This document shows, piece by piece, positions 37,018 through 43,765 of a DNA stretch of 64,000 bases. The position numbers and the translations under genes were made by a program. Below the pieces are notes generated by a model, which made no database searches, had not been told where the DNA came from, and was given only the letters and a program-made list of their open reading frames with translations. Source of the stretch: Haloactinospora alba (GTDB taxonomy: Bacteria; Actinomycetota; Actinomycetes; Streptosporangiales; Streptosporangiaceae). The stretch spans positions 62,001-126,000 of the forward strand of contig NZ_VFQC01000003.1 of NCBI RefSeq assembly GCF_006717075.1, read 5' to 3'. Each line of letters begins with the position of its first letter. Positions within the stretch are counted from its first letter, which is position 1.

Positions 37018-37075
37018 GGTATTATTATGAAACCAATTGGAAGGTAGTCACAAAGGTAGTAATATGCAACCAATT
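37018..37075. promoter_or_regulatory. Two direct repeats between MFS and HxlR genes
   Basis: A 21-bp sequence recurs: GGTATTATTATGAAACCAATT (37018-37038) and GGTAGTAATATGCAACCAATT (37055-37075), 37 bp apart and AT-rich. They lie between the divergent starts and are the best candidates for HxlR binding. Confidence 0.75.
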
Positions 37076-37091
37076 CGTCCGGGGGTTCGCC

Positions 37092-37568
37092 ATGACCACG
37101 CCGCCCGCCGGGTCAGGACACCGAGCCGCGCCGTCCGGCGGATGGTCCGACCCTCCCTGCCCCGTCGCGCGCACCGTGGACCTCGTCGGCGACAGGTGGA
37201 TCCTGCTGATCCTCCGCGATGCCTTCGACGGGAGCCGGTCCTTCACCGACTTCCAGCGCAACCTCGGTGTCGCCAAGAACATCCTGATCGACCGGCTCCG
37301 CCGGCTCGTCGAGCACGGCGTCCTTCGCCGACAGACCGCTGCGTCGGGGAGACGCCAGGAGTACGTCCTCACCGACTCCGGTGAGGAGCTCTTCACCGTG
37401 ATGGTGGCCCTGCGCCAGTGGGGCGAGGCGCACGCCTTCGACACGGGGGAGTCTCATTCCGTGCTGGTCGACGACGACACCGGCGCACGGGTTCCGACGC
37501 TGCGCGTGGAGCGTTCGGACGGCGCCGTTCTCACCGGCGGGAACACCCATGTCGAGAAGCTCGGCTGA
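37092..37568 (+). CDS. HxlR-family transcriptional regulator
   Basis: 158 residues from the ATG at 37092. HxlR winged helix: CPVARTVDLVGDRWILLILRD, then FTDFQRNLGVAKNILIDRLRRL and VLRRQ...RQEYVLTDSGEELF. It contains a Cys (CP) near residue 23 as in redox- or electrophile-sensing HxlR proteins. Divergent from the MFS exporter that it probably regulates. Confidence 0.9.
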   Translation: MTTPPAGSGHRAAPSGGWSDPPCPVARTVDLVGDRWILLILRDAFDGSRSFTDFQRNLGVAKNILIDRLRRLVEHGVLRRQTAASGRRQEYVLTDSGEELFTVMVALRQWGEAHAFDTGESHSVLVDDDTGARVPTLRVERSDGAVLTGGNTHVEKLG

Positions 37569-37681
37569 CGACCGGCCGCTCTCCGAAGGAGCGTGCAGGC
37601 GGTGTCATCCCCTGAGGGCGGCTCCGGGCGCCGGTGCCATCGGCGACTTTGGCGAAGGCCGTCCTCGGCGGGGGATGCTCG

Positions 37682-37777
37682 GGTGTTATCCCTTCAGAGG
37701 TGATGAGTGGACACGATCGCTTGGCCGCCGGGGTGCTCACCCCTGGGTTGCGATCCCTCCAGGGGTGATGAGTGGAC
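37682..37777 (-). CRISPR. Mini-CRISPR array 1 (two repeats, one degenerate)
   Basis: Repeats at 37747-37777 (intact) and 37682-37712 (five differences) are separated by a 34-nt spacer. On the minus strand the repeat starts GTCCACTCATCACCCC and ends GATCGCAAC, the usual 3' end of CRISPR repeats. The leader (37778-37934) is therefore on the right. No cas gene lies in the window. Confidence 0.75.
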
Positions 37778-37934
37778 CCGAGGGTAAAGTCGCAGGTAAC
37801 GCCGCAGTTCTGTGCGGCTCTGCGGCCCGGTTTTGCAGCGACCCAGAAGTAATGCAGCGTCGCAGGTCACAGCGATACGGCACCCCCGGCCATGTGGTTT
37901 CTCCCCGGAATCCTTCCGAGAAGGATAATCCACC
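37778..37934 (-). promoter_or_regulatory. Leader of CRISPR array 1
   Basis: About 157 bases, closely similar to 39524-39683. Shared blocks include CCGAGGGTAAAGTCGCAGGT next to the repeat and CCCGGTTTTGCAGCGACC. A small hairpin ATCCTTCC/GAAGGAT ends the similar part. Confidence 0.7.
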
Positions 37935-38119
37935 AAACTCCGGACGCGTGGAAGGGACTATGCCGGTTCTCTCGTGGTTACGGGCCTTTTGTGTGCAAAG
38001 GTCATGCTGACGAGCCCGGGCCACGGGCCGCTGCGGCCTCCGGTTGAGGGTTTCCGACGCGTGTAAGCGGAGGATTCGCCGCAGAGTCTCCACAGGAACT
38101 TTAAAGCTACGGTTCAGAC

Positions 38120-38734
38120 ATGGCGCAGAGCACGTACACCGTGTCCGGAGACTTCGACCTGACAATGGACGAGCTGCGCGTCGTGACGCGCTACGTGGTC
38201 CGGCACGCGGAGGACGTCCTGCCGGTCTTCGAACAGGCTGTTCCCGATGATCCGCGTCCCCGTGCTGCGATCGACGCGGCCTGGGCGTTTGTCAACGGTG
38301 TCAACAGGACGAAGTCGCAGCGCGTCACTTCCCTCGACGCTCATCGAGCCGCTCGGGCCGCCCCTTCCGAAACCGCGCGACTGGCCGCGCGGTCCGCGGG
38401 TGACGCCGCGTCGGCCGCGTACCTGCACCCCATCGCCCAGGCCCGCCAGGTCGGCCACATCCTGCGAGCCCCCGCAAGCGCTGCGCACGTCGGGGAGATG
38501 GAGGCGGGCAATGACCCCGCGATCGGGGATGCCCTGCTGGAACGGTCGCGGCAGCGTGCGACGCCGGTACTCATCGACGTGCTCCGCCGCTACCCGCCCC
38601 CGGCAAGCGGCAGCAATCGTGTCGCCCGGTTGATGAGCACGCTGGACCATCGCCTGCGTCAGACGGCTGACCACTCGCCAGGACACACCGCAGAGGGGCG
38701 TGCCGATGCGCACGGAAGGGAGTGCGATTCATGA
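38120..38734 (+). CDS. Putative immunity protein (Imm5-like helical family), copy 1
   Basis: 204 residues from the ATG at 38120. All-helical Ala/Arg-rich protein: MDELRVVTRYVVRHAEDVLPVF, DPRPRAAIDAAWAFVNG, AYLHPIAQARQVGHIL and RQRATPVLIDVLRRYPP. These match the actinobacterial family named putative immunity protein of polymorphic toxins. No toxin gene adjoins. The stop overlaps the next gene (ATGA). It lies between two CRISPR mini-arrays. Confidence 0.7.
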   Translation: MAQSTYTVSGDFDLTMDELRVVTRYVVRHAEDVLPVFEQAVPDDPRPRAAIDAAWAFVNGVNRTKSQRVTSLDAHRAARAAPSETARLAARSAGDAASAAYLHPIAQARQVGHILRAPASAAHVGEMEAGNDPAIGDALLERSRQRATPVLIDVLRRYPPPASGSNRVARLMSTLDHRLRQTADHSPGHTAEGRADAHGRECDS

Positions 38735-39249
38735 TCCTCCCGAAGGAACGGGACCCTCGTTTCGTGACGATCCGCCGCGGAGGCACTCTCACCGACGCGG
38801 ATCACCGCCTCCTCGCTCTATGGGCCGCCACGTGTGCGGAGCACGTCCTCGGCCTCTTCGAGTCGGCCCGGCCTGAAGACCCGCGGCCGCGCCAGGCGAT
38901 CGAGCACGCCCGGTCGTGGGTTCGCGGCGATGTCAGGATGATGCAGGCTCGCGCGGCGGGCGGCCACGCGATGGGAGCGGCGAGAGACCTGCGCGGGGCA
39001 GCGCGGCATGCCGCGTACGCTGCCGGTCAGGCCGGGGCTGTCGCCCACGTCGCCGCGCACGAACTCGGCGCGGCCGCCTACGCGATCAAGGCCGCACGTG
39101 CGGCGGCACCGGAAGGTACGAGCCAGAACGAGGCGAGGCGACTCGAGTGCCAGTGGCAGCGCGACCAGCTCCCGGAGGAGATCCGCGAACTCGTACTCGA
39201 TGACCAGAGGTTGCGCAACGACATCTGCTGGTCGGTGTTCGACTGCTGA
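38731..39249 (+). CDS. Putative immunity protein (Imm5-like helical family), copy 2
   Basis: 172 residues from the ATG at 38731 (GGAAGGGAG upstream); the ATG overlaps the previous stop. It is a diverged relative of copy 1: LLALWAATCAEHVLGLFESA, DPRPRQAIEHARSWVRG, and the C-terminal WQRDQLPEEIRELVLDD. Its last codons (ICWSVFDC) reappear, mutated, at 42363. Confidence 0.7.
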   Translation: MILPKERDPRFVTIRRGGTLTDADHRLLALWAATCAEHVLGLFESARPEDPRPRQAIEHARSWVRGDVRMMQARAAGGHAMGAARDLRGAARHAAYAAGQAGAVAHVAAHELGAAAYAIKAARAAAPEGTSQNEARRLECQWQRDQLPEEIRELVLDDQRLRNDICWSVFDC

Positions 39250-39429
39250 AGCCGAACCTCGCACGGCCCCCTTATCGTTGGCCAAACGGTCAAATTTCCC
39301 CACCCTGGGGAAGGCCCTCCACCGTTTCTTCAACGGTGCGGACACGTGGTGCGGTGAGGAAACTGCTCTGAGGTTCGTGACCGTTCCTCTCCGATACGTC
39401 CGGACACCGCGCCGGGGGATTCAGAGCTG

Positions 39430-39523
39430 GTTGCGATCCCTCTAGGGGTGATGAGTGGACCTGCTGGCCCAATACTTCGACACGCTGAACAAGTTGCGAT
39501 CCCTCTAGGGGTGATGAGTGGAC
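39430..39523 (-). CRISPR. Mini-CRISPR array 2 (two identical repeats)
   Basis: Two identical 31-nt repeats at 39430-39460 and 39493-39523 around one 32-nt spacer (39461-39492). The repeat contains a partial palindrome CCCTCTAGGG. On the minus strand it ends GATCGCAAC. It differs from the intact array-1 repeat by one base. The leader is at 39524-39683. Confidence 0.85.
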
Positions 39524-39683
39524 CCGAGGGTAAAGTCGCAGGTCACGCCGCAGTTGTAGGCGGCTGCGCGGCCCGGTTTTGCAGCGACCCGGAAGTACTG
39601 CAGCTTCGCAGGTCACAGCGCTACAACACCCCCAGGCTGGTGGGCTCTCTCCTCATGGTCCTTCCGGGGAAGGATAGCTCACC
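39524..39683 (-). promoter_or_regulatory. Leader of CRISPR array 2
   Basis: About 160 bases similar to 37778-37934 from the repeat edge onward. It sits on the transcribed-upstream side of the array. Same CCTTCC/GGAAGG hairpin near its outer end. Confidence 0.75.
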
Positions 39684-39731
39684 ACGCCTGAGTGTTCAGG
39701 CGAGTGCAGTCCTCACGTCACCGACGTCGCG

Positions 39732-39774
39732 GCGGGTTCCGCATCCGGGGGAAGCGGCCGGATGCGGAACCCGC
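39732..39774 (-). terminator. Strong hairpin, terminator of the 39.8-40.6 kb minus-strand genes
   Basis: Perfect 17-bp stem starting GCGGGTTCCGCATCCGG with a 9-nt loop, 8 bp after the last gene of that unit. No T run. Confidence 0.75.
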
Positions 39775-39781
39775 GTGGGGG

Positions 39782-39970
39782 TTACTGGTCGTGGTGGTGT
39801 GGGATCGCGGTGTCGGTGTTCTCGTCGCCGAGCCAGGCAACCACGCGCGCGTGCAGTTCCTGGAGGATGTCGCGCAGCTGGCCGGGCCATAGGGCGTTGC
39901 CGTCCATGGCCTGGGCGAGTTGCTCCAGTAGGTCGCGCAGTTCGCAGCGTTCCTGCGGGGTGAGGTTCAT
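39782..39970 (-). CDS. Small hypothetical protein
   Basis: 62 residues, mostly helical (LTPQERCELRDLLEQLAQAM, LRDILQELHARVVAWLGDE), ending in a His-rich tail. ATGA overlap with the HTH gene upstream shows co-translation. No family recognised; similar small partners accompany excisionase-like genes in actinomycetes. Confidence 0.65.
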   Translation of the reverse strand: MNLTPQERCELRDLLEQLAQAMDGNALWPGQLRDILQELHARVVAWLGDENTDTAIPHHHDQ

Positions 39971-40185
39971 GGCTGGCCACCCCCGTCGTCCTGGTGGTGG
40001 GTGGTGGACCTCAGGGCCTGGACATCCTGGGGCAGGAAGCGGCGGTGCCCGCCCGGGGTGACCAGGACCGGGGCCAGGTGTCCCTGACGCACCCAGGCGT
40101 TCACCGTCGAGGTGGTCACGCCGAACACCTCGGCCACATCACTGGGACGCAGTAGTTGAGAGGGCCAGTTCTGGGGGATCGTCAC
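39967..40185 (-). CDS. Excisionase/MerR-type helix-turn-helix protein
   Basis: 72 residues from the GTG at 40185 (GTGA overlap with the upstream gene). MerR-like HTH: LLRPSDVAEVFGVTTSTVNA, WVRQGHLAPVLVTPGGHRRF. Such proteins are excisionases or BldC-like regulators. No integrase is in the window. Confidence 0.8.
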   Translation of the reverse strand: MTIPQNWPSQLLRPSDVAEVFGVTTSTVNAWVRQGHLAPVLVTPGGHRRFLPQDVQALRSTTHHQDDGGGQP

Positions 40186-40649
40186 CGGGTCACCCCCGCC
40201 GTGCTCTTCTGCTCGCGCTGGGATAGCCACTGGCGCACCAGCGGGGACAGTGCATCGCGGACGTCGTCCAGCCCGTCGTCGTAGACCGGCCGGGCGGGGT
40301 CGGGTGTGGTGGGACCACCGCAGGCCGGGCAGTACCGCTCCTCCTCCCACTCCTGGCGGTGGCGTTCGTGCTGGGTCACGTAGGGCCGTACGGGGCTGTG
40401 CTCCTTGGGGTCGAGCACCTCGGGCTCGGGAAGCGGGATCCTGGGCATCACGGGTGGAACTGGTGCCGGGTTGGGCGGTTCAGCTTGGCTGTGGTCCCAG
40501 GTTCGGTGAGGAACCGCCGAGGGAGCGGACTCTTGCTCCGGAGCACGGGAGCGGTTGCGGTCCCGCACCGGTACCACAAGGGCAAAGGCCAGCAGAGTGA
40601 GCAGCGTCCGCAGGAACGTGAGGGGGCGCATAGAATCTGGCACTGTCAT
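40182..40649 (-). CDS. Hypothetical protein with N-terminal helix and CPACGG knuckle
   Basis: 155 residues from the ATG at 40649 (AGGAG upstream). A hydrophobic N-terminal segment (LTFLRTLLTLLAFALVVPV), then a Pro-rich stretch, a RYCPACGGPTTP half zinc-ribbon near residue 110, and a charged tail. First gene of a three-gene minus-strand unit with overlapping stops. Function unknown. Confidence 0.6.
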   Translation of the reverse strand: MTVPDSMRPLTFLRTLLTLLAFALVVPVRDRNRSRAPEQESAPSAVPHRTWDHSQAEPPNPAPVPPVMPRIPLPEPEVLDPKEHSPVRPYVTQHERHRQEWEEERYCPACGGPTTPDPARPVYDDGLDDVRDALSPLVRQWLSQREQKSTAGVTR

Positions 40650-40946
40650 CGACTCCTGTTCAGTCGGTGGCCACGCCCCGGAGAGCGGGAACTCTCGCGG
40701 GGATCTTTTCAGTCTCGGGCGCGGGCTCATTCGCACTGACTCCCCGCGCCCGAGGCGCGAATTACTCAACAGACATGCGCGGCAGCGCACGCGTTGTTAC
40801 CGGTGTTCGTAGGGTTCGCAGAAGAGCTGCAGCACAGACAGGACACTAGAGCTGGGTAGGAACACGGTTTCGGCTCATCGGGCAGCTCTCTGTCGCACTA
40901 CGCTTACTGCTGGATACCCAGTGTCCCTTGTCACACAAGAAAAAAC
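40650..40946. other. Intergenic region between divergent units
   Basis: About 300 bases containing the promoters of the minus-strand trio and the DUF5753 regulator. No gene found. Confidence 0.4.
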
Positions 40947-40977
40947 AACTAGCTTAAGCAAGTTTCTTAAACAAGTT
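40947..40977 (+). promoter_or_regulatory. Tandem operator repeats before the DUF5753 regulator
   Basis: CTTAAGCAAGTT (40953-40964) and CTTAAACAAGTT (40966-40977) are 13 bp apart, each part of an 18-bp imperfect palindrome. The region is AT-rich and ends 31 bp before the regulator start. It is a candidate autoregulatory site. Confidence 0.6.
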
Positions 40978-41008
40978 CGTGATGTCCTGCTGTGGCATGC
41001 TGGCCCTC

Positions 41009-41881
41009 ATGAGTGACAGGGACACACCGACAGGGCCGACGGTCGCGCGTTGGATACTGGCCCGTGAACTCAGGCGGCTGCGCGGAGACCGGTCGTTCAA
41101 CGCGGTTGTTCGAGCGATCAGATCTCAACCGTCGTCACTGTCGCGGTGGGAATCGGGCCGTGCGGACGGCCAGGTTCCTGGTGTCCACAGTCTCGAACGG
41201 TTGCTCGCGCACTATGAGGTCGGACCAGAGGAAACCGCCCGCATCATGGAGCTGCGTGAGATAGCCAAAACACCGGGTTGGTGGCAGGACCATGACGTAG
41301 AGCGTCATTACGGAACATTCATAGGTCTCGAAGAGGCCGCTTCTGAGATGAGTACGTTCGAGACCCAACTCATCCCGGGTCTGCTTCAGACAGAGGACTA
41401 CGCGCGCTCTGTGATCAGAGCGGTCCGGGTGGCGGACCGCGCGTCAGCGAAGGACGTGGAAGACCTGGTCCAAGTCCGCATGCGGCGCCAGGAAGCCTGG
41501 CATGAGCGCACAACACCGCACTTGTGGGCGATCATCGGGGAAGCCGCCGTGCGCCAACAGGTCGGCGGTGCTACCACGATGCGCCGCCAACTGGATCAGC
41601 TCCTAGACTTAAGCGAACAACAGGAGCGACTGACACTGCAGGTGCTTCCCTTCTCCGCCGGAAGCCACAGTGGGATGGAAATGGCATGCTTCACTGTGCT
41701 CGACGTGGAAGAAGCGGGACTGACGTCGGTCTTCGTGGAGGGTCCGACAGCTCAGCTCTTCCTCGACTCGCAGTCAGACGTTCAGCACCACCGACGGATC
41801 TTCGCGCACCTGCAGAAAGCCGCGCTCAACACCCCGGACAGCCAGACCCTTATGGACCGGATCAAGGAAGGTTTCGAGTGA
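41009..41881 (+). CDS. WhiJ-type XRE regulator with DUF5753 domain
   Basis: 290 residues from the ATG at 41009. N-terminal HTH (LARELRRLRGDRSFNAVVRA, SSLSRWESGR) and a C-terminal DUF5753 domain (TFETQLIPGLLQTEDYARSV, RQQVGGATTMRRQLDQLL). Its stop overlaps the DUF397 gene. In Streptomyces such pairs (whiJ-like with DUF397/BldB-like partners) act in development. The partner is expected to counter its DNA binding. Confidence 0.9.
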   Translation: MSDRDTPTGPTVARWILARELRRLRGDRSFNAVVRAIRSQPSSLSRWESGRADGQVPGVHSLERLLAHYEVGPEETARIMELREIAKTPGWWQDHDVERHYGTFIGLEEAASEMSTFETQLIPGLLQTEDYARSVIRAVRVADRASAKDVEDLVQVRMRRQEAWHERTTPHLWAIIGEAAVRQQVGGATTMRRQLDQLLDLSEQQERLTLQVLPFSAGSHSGMEMACFTVLDVEEAGLTSVFVEGPTAQLFLDSQSDVQHHRRIFAHLQKAALNTPDSQTLMDRIKEGFE

Positions 41882-42063
41882 TGAGCAACGTGGAGTTCCG
41901 TAAGTCTTCCTACAGCGGTGGGTCCAACAACTGCGTGGAGGTCGCGGAGACTCCGGCCCTCCACGCGATCCGTGACTCCAAGACGCAGGAACGCGGCCCT
42001 CTCACCTTTGACCGGAACGAATGGCGGGCGTTCCTCAACGAGGTGAAACGCGGCCGACTGTAG
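41881..42063 (+). CDS. DUF397 small protein (partner of DUF5753 regulator)
   Basis: 60 residues. DUF397 motif FRKSSYSGGSNNCVEVA, RDSKTQERGPLTFDRNEWRA FL. Overlaps the regulator stop (TGATG). Followed by a strong terminator at 42074. Confidence 0.92.
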   Translation: MSNVEFRKSSYSGGSNNCVEVAETPALHAIRDSKTQERGPLTFDRNEWRAFLNEVKRGRL

Positions 42064-42073
42064 ACCGGGAGAA

Positions 42074-42107
42074 AAACGGCCCTTCGATCGCGATCGAAGG
42101 GCCGTTT
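42074..42107 (+). terminator. Rho-independent terminator after DUF397
   Basis: 34-bp perfect palindrome beginning AAACGGCCCTTCGATCG, followed by CTGTTTTT. A textbook intrinsic terminator, the clearest in the window. Confidence 0.92.
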
Positions 42108-42130
42108 CTGTTTTTACGCTTTGCTCCCGG

Positions 42131-42192
42131 GAGCGTCCGGTATCACTCCCACCGGGGACGTGACCCGAGCGTGCGGCGCGGGCGTGGGGCAT
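42131..42192. repeat. Short repeat behind DUF397 gene (copy 1)
   Basis: Core GGGGACGTGACCCGAGCG (42154-42171) and flanks recur at 43252-43314, each after a DUF397 gene. It is probably a duplicated segment from the gene-pair expansion. Confidence 0.6.
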
Positions 42193-42259
42193 CGTCGGGA
42201 CGACTCGTCGCAGTCGCACGGCGGTGGGTTTCCCTAAGTCCGGGCTACGCGTAGCAGAA

Positions 42260-42358
42260 GTGCTCAGTCCGGGCGGCGGCGATGCCGTCCACGGTGAATT
42301 GAGACTCCGTGGGGACGTTGGTTTCACCAGCGCCAGGGCGATCGGCCCCAGTTCGTGA
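42260..42358 (-). pseudogene. Duplicated fragment of the ygfZ 3' end
   Basis: Nearly identical to 43761-43922, the C-terminal coding end of ygfZ, but missing ~62 bp. In the intact copy that segment is flanked by two GGGCGGCGGCG direct repeats (43772 and 43834), so deletion by recombination between them is likely. Reads HELGPIALALVK on the minus strand. Confidence 0.8.
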
Positions 42359-42362
42359 AGGT

Positions 42363-42493
42363 ATCTGTTGGTCAGTGTTCGACCGCTGAAGCCGAATCTC
42401 GCATGGCCCTTATCGCGTTGGCTCCATCGGTCGAACTTTCCTGCCTTAGTGAGGGTCTTTCGCTTTTCCTCAATGGTGTGGACACGTGGTGCG
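42363..42493. repeat. Duplicate of the segment 39222-39353
   Basis: Starts in the last codons of an Imm5-like gene (ICWSVFD) and continues through the downstream flank to GGACACGTGGTGCG. About 75-80 % similar by eye. It now supplies the 5' end of the headless DUF5753 gene. Confidence 0.7.
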
Positions 42494-43016
42494 TTACTAC
42501 CAAGCCCTGACCTTCCCCGCCTACCTCCAGACCGAGGCCTACGCACGATCTCTGATCCGGTACGGAGCCCCATGGCTAACTCCGGACGAAGTCCCTGAGA
42601 GAGCCGCGGAGCGCGCCGCATACGGGGAAAAGCTAACCGGCTCACGCACCCCCGTGCTGTGGACCGTTGTGGACGAGACCGTACTGTGGCGACGCTATGG
42701 CTCAACCGCGATCATGCGGGAGCAACTGGCCCATATCGTGAACCTGGTCGACCGAGAGCGGCTGACGATACAGCTGGTTCCGGCACAATCCCACCGGCAT
42801 CCAGGTAATTCGGGATCGTTCACTATCATCACTGGCGAGGGACCTGAGGTGGTGTACGCCGAGATCGTCAATAAGGGCCAAACCATCACCGCAGCATCCG
42901 AGGTGGCACGTTATCGCTTGCTCTTCGGATCGCTGCAGGGTACAGCCCTTGGGCCGGACGAAACACTCACAGTACTTCGGAACGAATTAAAAAGGATCGA
43001 TGATGAACAAGGCTGA
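42486..43016 (+). pseudogene. Headless DUF5753 regulator
   Basis: 176 residues matching only the DUF5753 half: YYQALTFPAYLQTEAYARSL, WTVVDETVLWRRYGSTAIMR, LTIQLVPAQSHRHPG. The helix-turn-helix half is missing and replaced by the duplicated segment 42363-42493. It overlaps the next DUF397 gene as intact pairs do. A short product without DNA binding is possible. Confidence 0.75.
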
Positions 43017-43182
43017 GTGGCATAAGTCCAGCTACAGCGGCGGTGCGAACCATTGCGTAGAGGTAGCTGAGGGGCCGGTGACCGCAGTCCGTGACACCCG
43101 GAACCGGCAGGCCGGGCATCTGTCTTTCCCCGCTGCCGAGTGGGACGCGTTCCTCACCGACCTGCGCGCCGATCGCCTGTAA
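43000..43182 (+). CDS. DUF397 small protein, second copy
   Basis: 60 residues: EWHKSSYSGGANHCVEVAEG, RDTRNRQAGHLSFPAAEWDA. Two ATG codons (43000, 43003) are possible starts. Overlaps the headless DUF5753 gene by 17 bp. Confidence 0.88.
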   Translation: MMNKAEWHKSSYSGGANHCVEVAEGPVTAVRDTRNRQAGHLSFPAAEWDAFLTDLRADRL

Positions 43183-43251
43183 CAGTCCGCGCCCCGTGGC
43201 GATCCAACCCCCATCCACGGGGCCTGATCCGCGGTCGCGCCTCGTTCCCGA

Positions 43252-43314
43252 GGGCATCCGGCCGACACTCCGATCGGGGACGTGACCCGAGCGGGCGGGG
43301 CGTGCGTGGGGCAT
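43252..43314. repeat. Short repeat behind DUF397 gene (copy 2)
   Basis: Second copy of 42131-42192, with core GGGGACGTGACCCGAGCG at 43276-43293. It lies 70 bp after the second DUF397 gene. Confidence 0.6.
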
Positions 43315-43441
43315 GATCCCGGAATAAAAGGTGCAGGCGACAGCGGCTTCCACCGAGAACTCCATAACGTTCTTGGAGTCCTTGCTGTAGGGGAGGCCGC
43401 TGGCCTGAGAACTGCCCTGAGTACCAAACGAAAAGGCTCCC

Positions 43442-43633
43442 ATGCGACACGCCCCACACTGGCGTAAGTCCAGTTACAGCGCCCCCCGGTCGAACAACTG
43501 TGTCGAGATCGCCAACCCGCGGCAGGATGTCGCGGCCGTTCGGGACTCGCAGAACACGAATCTGGAGCACTTGGCGTTCAGCGGTAACGAGTGGGCGGCG
43601 TTCCTGCGGGTGCTACGCGACGAGACGCTGTAA
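43442..43633 (+). CDS. DUF397 small protein, third copy (orphan)
   Basis: 63 residues: HWRKSSYSAPRSNNCVEIAN, LEHLAFSGNEWAAFLRVL. No DUF5753 gene precedes it directly; the 120 bases upstream hold no recognisable regulator. A clean terminator follows at 43645. Confidence 0.88.
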   Translation: MRHAPHWRKSSYSAPRSNNCVEIANPRQDVAAVRDSQNTNLEHLAFSGNEWAAFLRVLRDETL

Positions 43634-43644
43634 CCGACCGAAGA

Positions 43645-43672
43645 AAGGTCCTCCACAACCGTGGAGGACCTT
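43645..43672 (+). terminator. Terminator after third DUF397 gene
   Basis: 12-bp stem AAGGTCCTCCAC / GTGGAGGACCTT with loop AACC. It closes the accessory block. Confidence 0.8.
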
Positions 43673-43765
43673 GCCTGGGCATCTACTGCCGTTTCAGGAG
43701 GAGAACCGTGGCAGGGGCCGCTTGGGGCCCTCATCCGGCCCTGCTCCTGCTCCGGACCCTGGTGC

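Noticed and set aside
37601-37631. A third, very degenerate CRISPR repeat left of array 1
   Set aside because: Only the first ~19 bases resemble the repeat, and spacing to the next repeat (81 bp) does not match the 65-bp period.
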